Assembly: GCA_019239975.1 (NCBI GenBank)
Contig: JAFAZE010000004.1
Location: 1 to 62,726 of the forward strand
Source of the DNA: Streptosporangiaceae bacterium
GTDB taxonomy: Bacteria; Actinomycetota; Actinomycetes; Streptosporangiales; Streptosporangiaceae
Reading direction: 5' to 3'
Length of the DNA: 62,726 nt
Both the position numbers and the translations under genes were made by a program. The notes under the pieces were generated by a model. It was not told the origin of the DNA and made no database searches. It was given only the letters and a program-made list of their open reading frames with translations. Below are positions 16,523 to 26,003 of the stretch, piece by piece (positions within the stretch are counted from its first letter, which is position 1; each line of letters opens with the position of its first letter).

Positions 16523-17462
16523 GGGACTCCGCCGCGAGCGCGGCGAACAGCTCGTCCGGCACCCCGGCCGACAGGTAGCCCACGTCCGCGGTGATCTCCG
16601 CGGGGCTGCGGGCGCCGACGACGGCCGCCGTCACGGCCGGATGCCGCAGCACGAAGCGCAGCGCCGCCGCGCCGATCGGCACGCCGTACCGCGCGCAGAC
16701 GTCACGGATCCGCCGCGCGCGCGCCAGCAGCGGGGCGGGCGCCACCGCGTAGTCGTAGCGCGCGCCGTCGCCGGGGTCGGCGAGTATGCCGCTGTTGAAC
16801 ACGCCGCCGGCGAGCACCGCGACGCCGCGCTCCGTGCACAGCGGCAGCAGGTTCTCCGCGGCCGACCCGTCGAGCAGCGTGTACCGCCCGGCGACGAGCA
16901 CGCAGTCCAGGTCGGCGCGGGAGACCCACCAGGCCAGCGGCGCGGCGTAGTTCATGCCCACGCCGATCGCACCCACGGCGCCCTGCGACCGAAGGTCCGC
17001 CAGCGCCGGGAACGCGCGGTCCAGCGCCTCCTCGCCGGCGTCGTCGGGGTCGTGGATCAGCGCGATGTCCACCCGGTCGAGCCGCAGCCGCCGCATGCTG
17101 TCCTCGAGCGAGGCGAGCACGCCGTCCCGGCTGTAGTCCCGCACCCGGGTGAGCCGCGGCGTGCCGTAGAAGTCCTGCGCCCCTTCGACGTCCCCGCGCG
17201 CGGGCACCAGCCGCCGCCCCACCTTCGTCGACACCACGAACTGCGCGCGGGGAAGTCCCGCGAGGAAGTCGCCGATCCGCCGTTCGGACAGCCCGACGCC
17301 GTAGTGCGGCGCGGTGTCGAAGGCGCGGATCCCGGCATCCCACGCTGCACCGAGCGTCGCCTCCGCGGCGGCGTCGGTGACCGGCTCGTACAGCCCGCCG
17401 ATCGGAGCGCCCCCGAAGACGAGGGGAAGATCTTTGATTATTCCGAACGGAAGCCGGCTCAC
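16500..17462 (-). CDS. Aldo/keto reductase, probable L-fucose dehydrogenase
   Basis: This is a 320-residue AKR-fold NAD(P)-dependent oxidoreductase. The tetrad is visible: Asp and Tyr in FDTAPHYGVGLSERRIGDF, Lys in FVVSTKVGRRL and His in VDIALIHDPDD. The GGLYEPVTDAAAEATL start and the DFYGTPRLTRVRDYSRDGV region are typical of the D-threo-aldose 1-dehydrogenase / L-fucose dehydrogenase group, which oxidises L-fucose at C1 to L-fucono-1,5-lactone. The GTG start at 17462 lies immediately after the fuconate dehydratase stop, so this is the last gene of the transporter operon. Its 3' end overlaps the convergent folB-like frame. L-galactose or D-arabinose could also be substrates. Confidence 0.82.
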   Translation of the reverse strand: MSRLPFGIIKDLPLVFGGAPIGGLYEPVTDAAAEATLGAAWDAGIRAFDTAPHYGVGLSERRIGDFLAGLPRAQFVVSTKVGRRLVPARGDVEGAQDFYGTPRLTRVRDYSRDGVLASLEDSMRRLRLDRVDIALIHDPDDAGEEALDRAFPALADLRSQGAVGAIGVGMNYAAPLAWWVSRADLDCVLVAGRYTLLDGSAAENLLPLCTERGVAVLAGGVFNSGILADPGDGARYDYAVAPAPLLARARRIRDVCARYGVPIGAAALRFVLRHPAVTAAVVGARSPAEITADVGYLSAGVPDELFAALAAESLIPAPGS

Positions 17463-17464
17463 CC

Positions 17465-18784
17465 CTAACGCACCCCGCTGCCCTGCCAGGCGGCGCCGGA
17501 CGGGTACGAGTACTCCGCGACCGAGCCGGGCAGCATCGCCGTCGACGCGCCGGGCGCCTCCGGCGGCCGGTAGCGGCCGCCGGACACGACCGCGGGAACG
17601 GCGAAGTGCTCGTGCAGGTGATCGATCCACTCGATCATCCGCGGGGTGCCGGATACCGCGACGTAGTCGAACATCGACAGGTGCTGGACGAGCTCGCACA
17701 GCCCCACCCCGCCGGCGTGCGGGCAGACGGGGACGCCGAACTTGGCGGCGAGCAGCAGGTTGGCGATGTTCTCGTTGACGCCGGCCACCCGGCACGCGTC
17801 GATCTGCATGACGTCGATGGCCCCGGCCTGCAGCAGCTGCTTGAACATGACGCGGTTGGCCACGTGCTCGCCGGAGGCCACCCGCACCGGCCGCACGCCC
17901 CGGCGGATGGCGGCCGTGCCGAGGATGTCGTCGGGGCTGGTCGGCTCCTCGATCCAGGCGGGCCGGAACGGCGTGAGTTCCCCGACCCAGGCGATCGCGG
18001 TCGGCACGTCCCAGACCTGGTTGGCGTCGATCGCGATGCCGGTGGCCTCGCCGACGGTCTCCCGCGCGATCGCGAGCCTGCGCACGTCGCCGGCGAGGCT
18101 GGCGCCGACCTTGAGCTTGATCTGGGTGAACCCCTGCGCGACCGCCTCGGCGCACAGCGCGGCCAGCCGCTCGTCGGAGTAGCCGAGCCAGCCCGGCGCG
18201 GTCGAGTAGGCGGGGTAGCCGTCCGCGCGCAGCGCGGCGACCCGCTCGTCCAGGCCGCCCCGGCCGCGTTCCAGCAGCCCGACCGCCTCGTCCCGGGTGA
18301 GCGCGTCCGCGAGGTAGCGGAAGTCCACCAGGTCCGCGAGCTGGTCCGGTGACATCGAGGCGAGCAGCAGCCACAGCGGCTTGCCCGCCCGGCGGGCGGC
18401 CAGGTCCCAGCAGGCGTTCAGCACCGCGCCGGTGGCCATGTGGATCACCCCGCAGGCCGGCCCGAGCCAGTGCAGCGGGCTGTCGGTGACCAGCCGCCGG
18501 TACAGGCCGCCCAGGTCGGCCAGGGTCTCGTCCAGGTCCTGGCCGGCCAGGAACGGCTCGAGCGCGCGGATCGCGGCGAGCTGCACGTCGTTCCCGCGGC
18601 CGATCGTGAACGTGTACCCGTGCCCGGTCAGCTCCGCGCCGGTGCCGGGGCCCGGCGCGTCGGTCCTGATCACCAGGTAGGCGGCCGAATAATCCGGCGC
18701 GGCGTTCATCGCATCCGACCCGTCCAGCGTCCGTGAGGTGGGGAACCGCACGTCGAACGTGTCGAAGCCGGTGATCTTCGTCAT
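17465..18784 (-). CDS. fucD: L-fuconate dehydratase (enolase superfamily)
   Basis: This 439-residue enolase-superfamily enzyme dehydrates L-fuconate to 2-keto-3-deoxy-L-fuconate. The start [18 protein letters not shown] and the substrate region [18 protein letters not shown] are characteristic of fuconate dehydratases (and human ENOSF1). The KxK catalytic bases are in QIKLKVG, metal ligands in [17 protein letters not shown] and SGEHVANR, and the His base in [12 protein letters not shown]. The ATG overlaps the permease stop (ATGA) and the AKR gene starts directly after it. The length equals that of known enzymes. This is the best marker that the cluster is for L-fucose. Confidence 0.92.
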   Translation of the reverse strand: MTKITGFDTFDVRFPTSRTLDGSDAMNAAPDYSAAYLVIRTDAPGPGTGAELTGHGYTFTIGRGNDVQLAAIRALEPFLAGQDLDETLADLGGLYRRLVTDSPLHWLGPACGVIHMATGAVLNACWDLAARRAGKPLWLLLASMSPDQLADLVDFRYLADALTRDEAVGLLERGRGGLDERVAALRADGYPAYSTAPGWLGYSDERLAALCAEAVAQGFTQIKLKVGASLAGDVRRLAIARETVGEATGIAIDANQVWDVPTAIAWVGELTPFRPAWIEEPTSPDDILGTAAIRRGVRPVRVASGEHVANRVMFKQLLQAGAIDVMQIDACRVAGVNENIANLLLAAKFGVPVCPHAGGVGLCELVQHLSMFDYVAVSGTPRMIEWIDHLHEHFAVPAVVSGGRYRPPEAPGASTAMLPGSVAEYSYPSGAAWQGSGVR

Positions 18785-19821
18785 TCGGCGGCCGCCTCGC
18801 CGCCGATAACGCGGGCCAGGATCAGCGCGAACAGGATCACGGCGCCGTCGATGGCGTCGATCCAGTAGTTCGGCGCGTTCTCCAGGTCCAGGATGTTCTG
18901 CACGAGGCCGAGCAGGATCACGCCGGACGCGGCGCCCACCATGTTGCCCCGGCCGCCCTGCAGCGACACCCCGCCGATCACCGCCGCGGCGAAGACCGAG
19001 AAGATGATCCCCTCGCCGTACCCCTGGGTGGACGCCACCGCGGACACCCGGCCCGCCTCCATCAGGCCGCCGACCGCGGCGAGCGCGCCGCCGGCCACAT
19101 AGACGCCGATCCGGACCCGGTCCACCTTGATCCCGGCCGCCCGGGCCGCCGCGCGGTTGCCGCCGACCGCGTAGACCGAGCGGCCGAGCCGGTGATAGCG
19201 CAGGAACAGCCCGGCGGCGATGAAGATGGCCGCCGCCACGATCAGCGACACCGGCACCACGCCGATGTTGGCCGACCCCAGGTAGCTGAACGCGGCCGGC
19301 AGGTTGAACGGCGACTGTCCCTTCACGATGCCGTTCTGGATGCCCGCCAGCAGGATCGTCATGCCGAGCGTGACGATGAACCCGTTGAGCCTGCCCTTGA
19401 CGATCAGCAGCCCGTTGACCAGGCCGACCACGACGCCTACGGCGAGCACGATGAGGATGCCGAGGTAGGGATTCAGCTCCGTTCCGCTGCCGAACGCGGC
19501 CACCGGGACCAGCAGCCACGCGGCGAGCATCGGGGCGAGCCCGTAGGTCGCCTCGAGCGACAGGTCCAGGGCGCCGGTCAGCAGGATCAGGCTCTCGCCC
19601 ACCACCACCACGCCGAGCGCGGAGATCTGCTGGCCTATGCCGGTGATGTTCGACACCGTCAGGAAGTGGCTGTTGAGGACCGCTCCCACGATGAGCACCA
19701 CGGCGAGGACGGGCAGCAGCGCCGCCTCGCGGAGCCAGGAGATCGCCGCCGCGCCCCGGCCGCGCCCGGCGGCCGATGGCGCGGGAGCCGGAGCCGGTGC
19801 CGGGGCTTCGATACGGGTCAT
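18781..19821 (-). CDS. CUT2 sugar ABC transporter permease
   Basis: The 346-residue protein has about 10 membrane segments and the RbsC-type signatures: [20 protein letters not shown], the cytoplasmic [20 protein letters not shown] loop and [20 protein letters not shown]. An Ala/Pro-rich N-terminal stretch precedes helix 1. It would form the homodimeric channel served by the double ATPase upstream (4-bp overlap) and the lipoprotein binding protein. Operon position upstream of fuconate dehydratase suggests L-fucose or a related deoxy-sugar as cargo. Confidence 0.92.
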   Translation of the reverse strand: MTRIEAPAPAPAPAPSAAGRGRGAAAISWLREAALLPVLAVVLIVGAVLNSHFLTVSNITGIGQQISALGVVVVGESLILLTGALDLSLEATYGLAPMLAAWLLVPVAAFGSGTELNPYLGILIVLAVGVVVGLVNGLLIVKGRLNGFIVTLGMTILLAGIQNGIVKGQSPFNLPAAFSYLGSANIGVVPVSLIVAAAIFIAAGLFLRYHRLGRSVYAVGGNRAAARAAGIKVDRVRIGVYVAGGALAAVGGLMEAGRVSAVASTQGYGEGIIFSVFAAAVIGGVSLQGGRGNMVGAASGVILLGLVQNILDLENAPNYWIDAIDGAVILFALILARVIGGEAAAE

Positions 19822-21464
19822 CGGGCTGCCTCCAGGCCCTCCGTGGCCGCGATCAGCGCCTCGCGGTTGAAGGGCGGGTCGGTGAACTCTGTGAAGATCT
19901 CGCCGCGCACCAGAACCACAACCCTGTCGCAGATGACCAGGTCGTCCAGCTCGTCGCTGGCCAGGAGCAGGGTGGCGCCGGTCTGGGAGGTGACCCGGTC
20001 CAGCTCGGCGAGCAGGAGCTCCTTCGACGCCACGTCCACGCCGCGGGTCGGCGTGACCGCCACGATCAGTTCCGGGTCGCGGGCCAGCGCCCTGGCGACC
20101 GTCACCTTCTGCTGGTTGCCGCCGGACAGCTCGCCGACCGGCTGGCCGAGCCCGGCGGACACGATCGACAGCCGCCGTGCCAGCGGCGCGGCGCGCGCCT
20201 CGCGGGCGCGCGGCGGCACGATCCCGAACCGCGCCAGCCGGTCGACGATCGTGAACGTGATGTTCTCCGCCACGCCGAGCAGCGGCACGAACCCGTCCGC
20301 CTGGCGGTCCTCGGGGATGTACCCCACCCCGGCGCGCATCGCGCCCGCCCGGTCGCCCGGGCGCAGCACCCGGGCACCGAGCCGTACCGTGCCGGCGTCC
20401 GGCGCGGTCGCGCCGGCCACGATCCTGGCGAGCGTCGTCGCGCCGGAGCCGCGCAGCCCGGTGATGCCGAGGCGCTCGCCCCGGCGGACGGTCAGCGACA
20501 CGCCGCGCAGCGACGTGCCGGGAGAGTCCAGGGTGATGTCAGTGACGGTGAGGGCGGGTGCCCCGCCGGACGGATGTGGCGCCTGGCCGGCTATGGCCGG
20601 CTCGCCGGCGCATTCAGCCGGGCTGGCGGCGGCATCCGGGCTGGGCTCCTTACCGGGGGTGGCTGTGGCGTGAGGGGTGGCCGGGGCGCCCGGGGTGGTG
20701 CCGGGCCGGGCCTGGCCACGGGCGGGGGTGGAGCGGGCGTGGGGAGACGCCACGGCTCGTTCGGCGCCTACCATCGCGGTGACCAGGTCATCCTTGCCCA
20801 GGCCGGCCAGGGGAGCGGTCAGCACCATCTCGCCGTCGCGCAGCACCGCGGCCTCGGTGCAGATCTCGAACACCTCCTCCAGGTGGTGGGAGATGTACAG
20901 GACCGCGACGCCGAGACCGCGAAGCTGGCGGATGCGCTCGAACAGCCGCTGCACGGCGCCGCGCTCCAGCGCCGCGGTGGGCTCGTCGAGCAGCAGGCAG
21001 CGGGTGCCGGCGGCGAGCGCCCTGGCGATCTCGACGATCTGCCGCTGCTCCACGGTGAGGCTGGCGCAGGGTGCGTCAGCGTTCACGTCGAAGCCCCACT
21101 CCGACATCACCTTCCGCGCCTGCGCGCGCATCGCGCGCCAGTCCACGAGCCCCCCTCGCCGTGGCGGGCTGCCGAGGAACACGTTCTCCGCCACGGTGAG
21201 GCTGGGCACCACCATCGAGTGCTGGAACACCGTGGCGATCGGGGCGCCGAGGCGGACCTGGCCGGCATCCGGGGGGAGGATGCCGGCCAGGATCGAGACG
21301 AGCGTCGACTTTCCCGCGCCGTTGCGTCCCACCAGGCCGAGGCAGCGCCCGGGCGACAGGGACAGGTCGACGCCGCGCAGCGCGTACGTGCTGCCGAACC
21401 GCTTGTGTATGCCAATCGCCTCGACGGCCGGTTCCGCGGGCTGTTGCCGCTGCGGCACCGTCAT
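19818..21464 (-). CDS. CUT2 sugar ABC transporter, duplicated ATPase
   Basis: The 548-residue protein has two nucleotide-binding domains like RbsA/MglA. The first has a canonical Walker A ([19 protein letters not shown]) and Walker B ([14 protein letters not shown]). The second has a degenerate Walker A ([19 protein letters not shown], Lys replaced by Ala) and the signature [20 protein letters not shown], as usual in this family. A Pro/Ala/Thr-rich linker of about 60 residues separates them. Both ends overlap neighbouring genes by 4 bp, so binding protein, ATPase and permease are translated as one unit. Confidence 0.93.
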   Translation of the reverse strand: MTVPQRQQPAEPAVEAIGIHKRFGSTYALRGVDLSLSPGRCLGLVGRNGAGKSTLVSILAGILPPDAGQVRLGAPIATVFQHSMVVPSLTVAENVFLGSPPRRGGLVDWRAMRAQARKVMSEWGFDVNADAPCASLTVEQRQIVEIARALAAGTRCLLLDEPTAALERGAVQRLFERIRQLRGLGVAVLYISHHLEEVFEICTEAAVLRDGEMVLTAPLAGLGKDDLVTAMVGAERAVASPHARSTPARGQARPGTTPGAPATPHATATPGKEPSPDAAASPAECAGEPAIAGQAPHPSGGAPALTVTDITLDSPGTSLRGVSLTVRRGERLGITGLRGSGATTLARIVAGATAPDAGTVRLGARVLRPGDRAGAMRAGVGYIPEDRQADGFVPLLGVAENITFTIVDRLARFGIVPPRAREARAAPLARRLSIVSAGLGQPVGELSGGNQQKVTVARALARDPELIVAVTPTRGVDVASKELLLAELDRVTSQTGATLLLASDELDDLVICDRVVVLVRGEIFTEFTDPPFNREALIAATEGLEAAR

Positions 21465-22735
21465 CCGGCGTTCGAGGCGCTGCAGATCCCGCCGTGGGCG
21501 GCGCCGTACACGTTGCCCCAGAGCTGCTGGTCGGTGACCGGGGTGGTGGTCACGGTGCCCGACTGGCCGTCGACCGGCTGCACGGTCAGCGTCTGCGCGC
21601 CCTTGGTCACGAACGGCGCCACGACCGGGTCGCCCAGGTTGCTGTCACCGGCGTAGTTGACCATCTGCAGCGTGGGGGCGCCGCCACCCGGATCGCCGGC
21701 CTTCAGCGTGACCCCGTTCGCCGCGTCCTGCGCGTACTTCAGCGCCCAGTACGCGTACAGGTTGGCCGGCTGCGACTGGGACGCGGCGAGCGTGCCCTGC
21801 TGGACGTCGCACATCTCGAACGGCACGCCGTCGTCGCTGACCACGAGCACCTTGCCGGTCAGGCCCTTGGACTTCAGCAGCGGGAGGACCCCGGTGTCCG
21901 GGCTCGACCACTGCGCGTAGATCGCCTTGAGCTGGCTGCCGTAGGCGTTCACCGCGGTCTGCGCGTCGGAGACGGCCGTGGCCTCGGTCCAGACCGTCGG
22001 GTCCTTGAGGAGGTGCACGCCCGGGTCGTTCCTGGCCATGCAGTCGTTGAACGCGTTGGTCCGGTCGGCGCCGTTGGAGGAGGTCAGGTCGCCTTCCAGG
22101 TCGAGCACGTAGCCGGACTTGACCTTGGAGCTGATGTAGGCGCAGGCGTCGAGGCCGTACAGGACGTTCGAGGCGCGCACGACCATGTAGACCTTGCCCA
22201 CGCCGACGATCGTGTCGACGGAGATCAGCTGCACGTGGTGGGCGGTCGCGTAGGAGATCGCCGGGCCGAGGCTGGTGGCCGTCTCGGGGTTCACGATGAT
22301 CGCTTTGGCGCCCTCGTTGACGAGGTTCTCGATCTGGGTGTTCTGCAGGCTCGCGTTGGCCGCCGCCAGCAGCGGGCCGAGCAGCGTGATGTGCAGCTGC
22401 TTCGCGTACTGCGTCTCGTAGTTGATGTAGGCGGCCCAGAAGGCCGTGTTGTTGTAGGTGAGGTCGACGCCGATCGTGGTGTTTCCGCTGGCCGCCGCGC
22501 TGGTGCTGCCGGAACCGGAACTGGGCCCGGACCCGGAGCTGGGGGTGGTGCTGGAGCTCGAGCTGCAGGCGGCGAGGAGAACTGCCGCAGCGACGGCCGC
22601 GGCGGCTCTGCCAGCTTGCCTCCTCGCGGGGCCAGCTTGCCTCGCGGGGCCAGCTTGCCTCCTCGCGGGCGGCCGGCCCTGGCGGCCCTCCCCGGCTTCG
22701 GAGGTGATCAGACGGGGACGTCTGCGAAGTCTCAT
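21461..22735 (-). CDS. CUT2 sugar-binding lipoprotein
   Basis: The 424-residue periplasmic-binding-protein-like lipoprotein starts at ATG 22735 with GGAGG upstream. A basic N-terminus with Arg/Gln/Pro repeats precedes a hydrophobic segment and the lipobox LLAACSSSS. A Ser/Gly linker and a type-1 (RbsB-like) binding domain follow (TIGVDLTYNNTAFWAAYIN, AIIVNPETATSLGPAI, ISVDTIVGVGKVY). It would capture the sugar outside the membrane and deliver it to the permease. It is the first gene of the operon, directly behind a promoter overlapped by two GntR-type operators. The stretched N-region before the signal is unusual. Confidence 0.9.
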   Translation of the reverse strand: MRLRRRPRLITSEAGEGRQGRPPARRQAGPARQAGPARRQAGRAAAAVAAAVLLAACSSSSSTTPSSGSGPSSGSGSTSAAASGNTTIGVDLTYNNTAFWAAYINYETQYAKQLHITLLGPLLAAANASLQNTQIENLVNEGAKAIIVNPETATSLGPAISYATAHHVQLISVDTIVGVGKVYMVVRASNVLYGLDACAYISSKVKSGYVLDLEGDLTSSNGADRTNAFNDCMARNDPGVHLLKDPTVWTEATAVSDAQTAVNAYGSQLKAIYAQWSSPDTGVLPLLKSKGLTGKVLVVSDDGVPFEMCDVQQGTLAASQSQPANLYAYWALKYAQDAANGVTLKAGDPGGGAPTLQMVNYAGDSNLGDPVVAPFVTKGAQTLTVQPVDGQSGTVTTTPVTDQQLWGNVYGAAHGGICSASNAG

Positions 22736-22792
22736 TCGGTCCTCCTGGTTGGCCGCCTCCGGGCCACAACGCCCGGAGTGCCATGTGTCAGG

Positions 22793-22874
22793 AAAATAGA
22801 TCGGATGTCTCAGCCGGTCAATGGGGTTGCGGGACCGACCTGATGTCGAAACCGAACCGAGACATCCGATGAGA
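22793..22874 (-). promoter_or_regulatory. Promoter of the fucose transporter operon with two GntR operators
   Basis: On the minus strand TTGACC (22816-22821), a 17-bp spacer and TATTTT (22793-22798) form a good sigma-70-type promoter. The site ATAGATCGGATGTCT (22796-22810) covers the spacer and -10. A second site, AGACATCCGATGAGA (22860-22874), lies about 40 bp upstream of the -35. The geometry implies repression by blocking RNA polymerase, possibly with cooperative binding. Confidence 0.6.
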
Positions 22875-22881
22875 TCCCGGC

Positions 22882-23661
22882 TCAACGCGGCCTGGTCCGC
22901 AAGCCCGCCATGCCGCCGTCGACGGCCAGCGCGGTGCCCGTCGTCGCGCTCGCCAGCGGGCTGGCCAGGTAGGCGATCGCGGCGGCGACCTCCTCGGCCG
23001 TGACCAGGCGGCCCATCGGCTGCCGCGCGTTCAGCGCCGCGCGTTCGGCCACCGGGTCGGGTGCGGCGTCCAGCAGGCGGGCCACCCAGGGCGTGTCGGC
23101 GGTTCCCGGGGTCACGCAGTTGACCCGGATGTGCTCGGCCACGTGATCGGCGGCCATGGCCAGGGTGAGCGCGTAGACCGCCCCCTTGGTCGCCGAGTAC
23201 AGCGCCCGCCGCGGCAGGCCGGCGATGCCGGCCACCGAGCAGGTGTTGACGACCGCGGCCTGGCCGTGCCGCGCCGCGGCGGCCCTGAGCAGGGGCAGCG
23301 CCGCGCGCGTGGTGCGGACGATGCCGACCACGTTGACGTCGTAGACCAGGTGCCATTCGGCGTCGTCGTTGTCCTCGACGGTGCCTGCTGCGCCCGTGCC
23401 GGCGTTGTTGACGAGCACGTCCAGCCCGCCGGTGCCGAGTGCCTCCGCCGCCGCGCCGACCGCCGCGCGGACCGCCTCGTCGTCCGTCACGTCGGCGAGC
23501 ACCGGGCGCAGCGCGTCGTCGTCGCCGAAATCCGGCTTGACCCGGTCGAGCACCGCGACGCGCGCGCCGCGCGCGGCGAGCAGTCTCGCGGTGGCCAGGC
23601 CGATCCCCGAGGCTCCCCCGGTGACAAGCGCCGTGCGCCCGGCGAATTCATCGTTAGCCAT
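22882..23661 (-). CDS. Short-chain dehydrogenase, probable 2-keto-3-deoxy-L-fuconate dehydrogenase
   Basis: This is a 259-residue classical SDR with TGGASGIG (coenzyme), NNAGTG, the Ser in CSVAG and YSATKGAVYA for the catalytic Tyr/Lys. In the oxidative L-fucose pathway an SDR converts 2-keto-3-deoxy-L-fuconate to the 2,4-diketo acid. Position in the regulon makes that the best guess, although L-fucose dehydrogenase is also an SDR in some bacteria. No ribosome-binding site precedes ATG 23661. A TATAGA -10 ends 8 bp before the ATG, so the mRNA is probably leaderless. The gene is divergent from lutA and has its own operator. Confidence 0.85.
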   Translation of the reverse strand: MANDEFAGRTALVTGGASGIGLATARLLAARGARVAVLDRVKPDFGDDDALRPVLADVTDDEAVRAAVGAAAEALGTGGLDVLVNNAGTGAAGTVEDNDDAEWHLVYDVNVVGIVRTTRAALPLLRAAAARHGQAAVVNTCSVAGIAGLPRRALYSATKGAVYALTLAMAADHVAEHIRVNCVTPGTADTPWVARLLDAAPDPVAERAALNARQPMGRLVTAEEVAAAIAYLASPLASATTGTALAVDGGMAGLRTRPR

Positions 23662-23698
23662 ACATCGGATCTATAGCCCGTTTAGCCCAGGAGGTAAA
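23660..23698 (-). promoter_or_regulatory. Leaderless promoter of the SDR gene, overlapped by a GntR operator
   Basis: On the minus strand TTTACC (23693-23698), a 17-bp spacer and TATAGA (23670-23675) place the transcription start at or next to the ATG at 23661. The operator ATACATCGGATCTAT (23660-23674) covers the -10, the start site and the first base of the start codon, so a bound repressor would block initiation directly. Confidence 0.6.
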
Positions 23699-23745
23699 CC
23701 CCAGGGGTTCCCCCCCGGGCCAGCAGAGCGGGTAACGTGCGGGCC

Positions 23746-24477
23746 ATGCGGATAGGGCTGTTCATCACGTGCCTGACCGATTCGCTGTTCCCGGATACCG
23801 GCAAGGCCGTGGTGACGGTGCTCGAGCGCCTCGGCCATCAGGTTGACTTCCCGGCGGGGCAGTCCTGCTGCGGGCAGATGCACTTCAACACCGGGTACCG
23901 GCGGGAGGCGGTGCCGATGGCCCGCGGGTTCGCCGGCGCGTTCGCGGACTACGAGGCGATCGTGTCCCCGTCCGCGTCGTGCGCGGCGATGGTCCGCGAG
24001 TACCACCAGGTTCTCGCCGCCGGGGACCCGGGCCTGGAGCGCGAGGTCGCCGCCATCGCGCCCCGGGTGCACGACCTGTCGGTGTTCCTGACCGGCGTGC
24101 TCAAGATCACCGACGTGGGCGCGTACTTTCCGCACCGCGTGACGTATCATCCGACCTGCCATTCGCTGCGCATGCTCCGCGTCGGCGACGCCCCGCTGCG
24201 GCTGCTGCGGGCGGTGCGCGGCCTGGACCTTGCCGCGCTGCCCGGGGCCGAGACCTGCTGCGGCTTCGGCGGCACGTTCTCGGTGAAGAACTCCGACGTC
24301 TCGGCCGCGATGTGCGCCGACAAGGTGGCGGCGATCCGCCAGACCGGCGCCGAAGTCGTGTGCGCCGCCGACAACTCCTGCCTGATGCACATCGGCGGGG
24401 CGCTGACCAGGCAGCGCACCGGGGTGGCGGCCATGCACCTGGCGGAGATTCTCGCCCGCACGGAGGACGGCTCGTGA
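23746..24477 (+). CDS. lutA: LutA: (Fe-S)-binding subunit of L-lactate oxidation
   Basis: The 243-residue protein has two cysteine-rich CCG domains (QSCCGQMHFNTGYRREA and ETCCGFGGTFSVKN), as in LutA/LldE, plus the conserved HPTCHSLRML and DNSCLMHIGG segments. With LutB and LutC it oxidises L-lactate to pyruvate. In this cluster L-lactate is the expected end product of L-fucose breakdown, which explains the location. ATG 23746 is seven bases after a TAACGT -10-like hexamer (23733-23738) with no ribosome-binding site, suggesting a leaderless mRNA. It overlaps lutB by GTGA. Confidence 0.92.
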   Translation: MRIGLFITCLTDSLFPDTGKAVVTVLERLGHQVDFPAGQSCCGQMHFNTGYRREAVPMARGFAGAFADYEAIVSPSASCAAMVREYHQVLAAGDPGLEREVAAIAPRVHDLSVFLTGVLKITDVGAYFPHRVTYHPTCHSLRMLRVGDAPLRLLRAVRGLDLAALPGAETCCGFGGTFSVKNSDVSAAMCADKVAAIRQTGAEVVCAADNSCLMHIGGALTRQRTGVAAMHLAEILARTEDGS

Positions 24478-26003
24478 CCGCCGCGGGGGCGAGGCGAGGG
24501 CGCCCGGCGGCGGGCGGCCAGGGCCCGCACGGCTCCATGCCCACCTACCTCGGCATGCCGGCCTTCCCGGAAGCGGCCCGCGCCGCGCTCGCCGATTCGC
24601 AGCTTCGCCGCAACCTGGCGCACGCGACGCACACGATCCGGGAGAAGAGGGCGCGGGCGGTCGCCGAGCTGGACGACTGGGAGCGGCTGCGCCAGGCGGC
24701 GAAGGCGATCAAGGACCACACGCTGGCTCATCTCGGCACCTACCTGCTGCGCCTGGAGGAGAACGTCACCAGGGCGGGCGGCCACGTGCACTGGGCGCGC
24801 GACGCCGCCGAGGCCAACGCGGTCGTGGCCCGCCTGGCGCGCGGCGCCGGCGCGGACACGGTGGTCAAGGTCAAGTCGATGGCCACCCAGGAAACCGGCC
24901 TGAACGAGGCGCTGGCGGCCGCGGGCGTCACGGCGATCGAGACCGACCTGGCCGAGCTCATCGTCCAGCTCGGCCACGACCTGCCGAGCCACATCCTGGT
25001 GCCCGCGATCCACCGCAACCGCGCGGAGATCAGGGAGATCTTCCGCCGCGAGATGCCGGACGCGCCCGCCGGCCTGACCGACGACCCGCCCCGGCTGACG
25101 GCGGCCGCCAGGACGCACCTGCGGCAGGCGTTCCTGTCCGCGAAGGCCGGCATCTCCGGCGCCAACTTCGCGATCGCCGACACGGGCTCGCTCGTCGTCG
25201 TGGAATCCGAGGGCAACGGGCGGATGTGCGTGACGCTCCCCGAGACCCTCATCTCCGTGGTCGGGGTGGAGAAGGTGCTCCCGTCGTGGCGCGACCTGGA
25301 GGTCTTCCTCGCGCTGCTGCCCCGTTCGTCGACGGCGGAGCGGATGAACCCGTACACGTCGGTGTGGACCGGGGTGACGCCCGGCGATGGGCCGCGCGAG
25401 TTCCACCTGGTGCTGGTCGACAACGGCCGCACGGACACGCTCGCCGACCCGGTGGGGCGGCAGGCGCTGCGCTGCATCAGGTGTTCGGCATGCCTGAACG
25501 TCTGCCCGGTCTACGAGCGGGCCGGCGGCCACGCCTACGGGTCGCCGTACCCGGGCCCGATCGGCGCGATCCTGTCCCCGCAGCTGCGCGGCATCGCCGA
25601 CCCGGTGGACGCGTCGCTGCCGTTCGCCTCGTCGCTGTGCGGCGCCTGCTACGAGGTCTGCCCGGTGGCGATCAACATCCCGGAGGTGCTCGTCCACCTG
25701 CGGGCCCGGGTCGCGGACGGGAAGAGGAAAAAGATCATTTCTTCCGAACGGGCGGTGTTCCAAGCCTCAGGATGGGTGCTTCGCTCGCCGTGGCGGCTGC
25801 GCGCCGCCCAGCGTGCCGGCGCGGCAGGCCGGCGGCTCGCCGGCCGCTCGGGGCGGATCCGCCGGCTTCCGCCGCCGCTGTCCGGCTGGACCGACACCAG
25901 GGACGCTCCCGCGCCCCCGCCCGAGTCGTTCCGTGCCTGGTGGGCACGCACCAGGGGCGGGGCGTCACGCGGGCGGGGCAACGGTCAGGATGGTGGGTCG
26001 TGA
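24474..26003 (+). CDS. lutB: LutB: iron-sulfur LUD-domain subunit of L-lactate oxidation
   Basis: This is a 509-residue LutB/YkgF-type protein. The N-terminal LUD domain (about 60-320) includes TVVKVKSMATQETGLNEAL and FAIADTGSLVVVESEGNG. It is followed by two 4Fe-4S clusters, CIRCSACLNVCPVY and CGACYEVCPVAINIPEV (about residues 335-410). A C-terminal basic tail rich in Arg and Pro is longer than needed. The GTG start overlaps the lutA stop and the stop overlaps the lutC start, so the three are translationally coupled. It passes electrons from lactate oxidation to the respiratory chain. Confidence 0.93.
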   Translation: MTAAGARRGRPAAGGQGPHGSMPTYLGMPAFPEAARAALADSQLRRNLAHATHTIREKRARAVAELDDWERLRQAAKAIKDHTLAHLGTYLLRLEENVTRAGGHVHWARDAAEANAVVARLARGAGADTVVKVKSMATQETGLNEALAAAGVTAIETDLAELIVQLGHDLPSHILVPAIHRNRAEIREIFRREMPDAPAGLTDDPPRLTAAARTHLRQAFLSAKAGISGANFAIADTGSLVVVESEGNGRMCVTLPETLISVVGVEKVLPSWRDLEVFLALLPRSSTAERMNPYTSVWTGVTPGDGPREFHLVLVDNGRTDTLADPVGRQALRCIRCSACLNVCPVYERAGGHAYGSPYPGPIGAILSPQLRGIADPVDASLPFASSLCGACYEVCPVAINIPEVLVHLRARVADGKRKKIISSERAVFQASGWVLRSPWRLRAAQRAGAAGRRLAGRSGRIRRLPPPLSGWTDTRDAPAPPPESFRAWWARTRGGASRGRGNGQDGGS

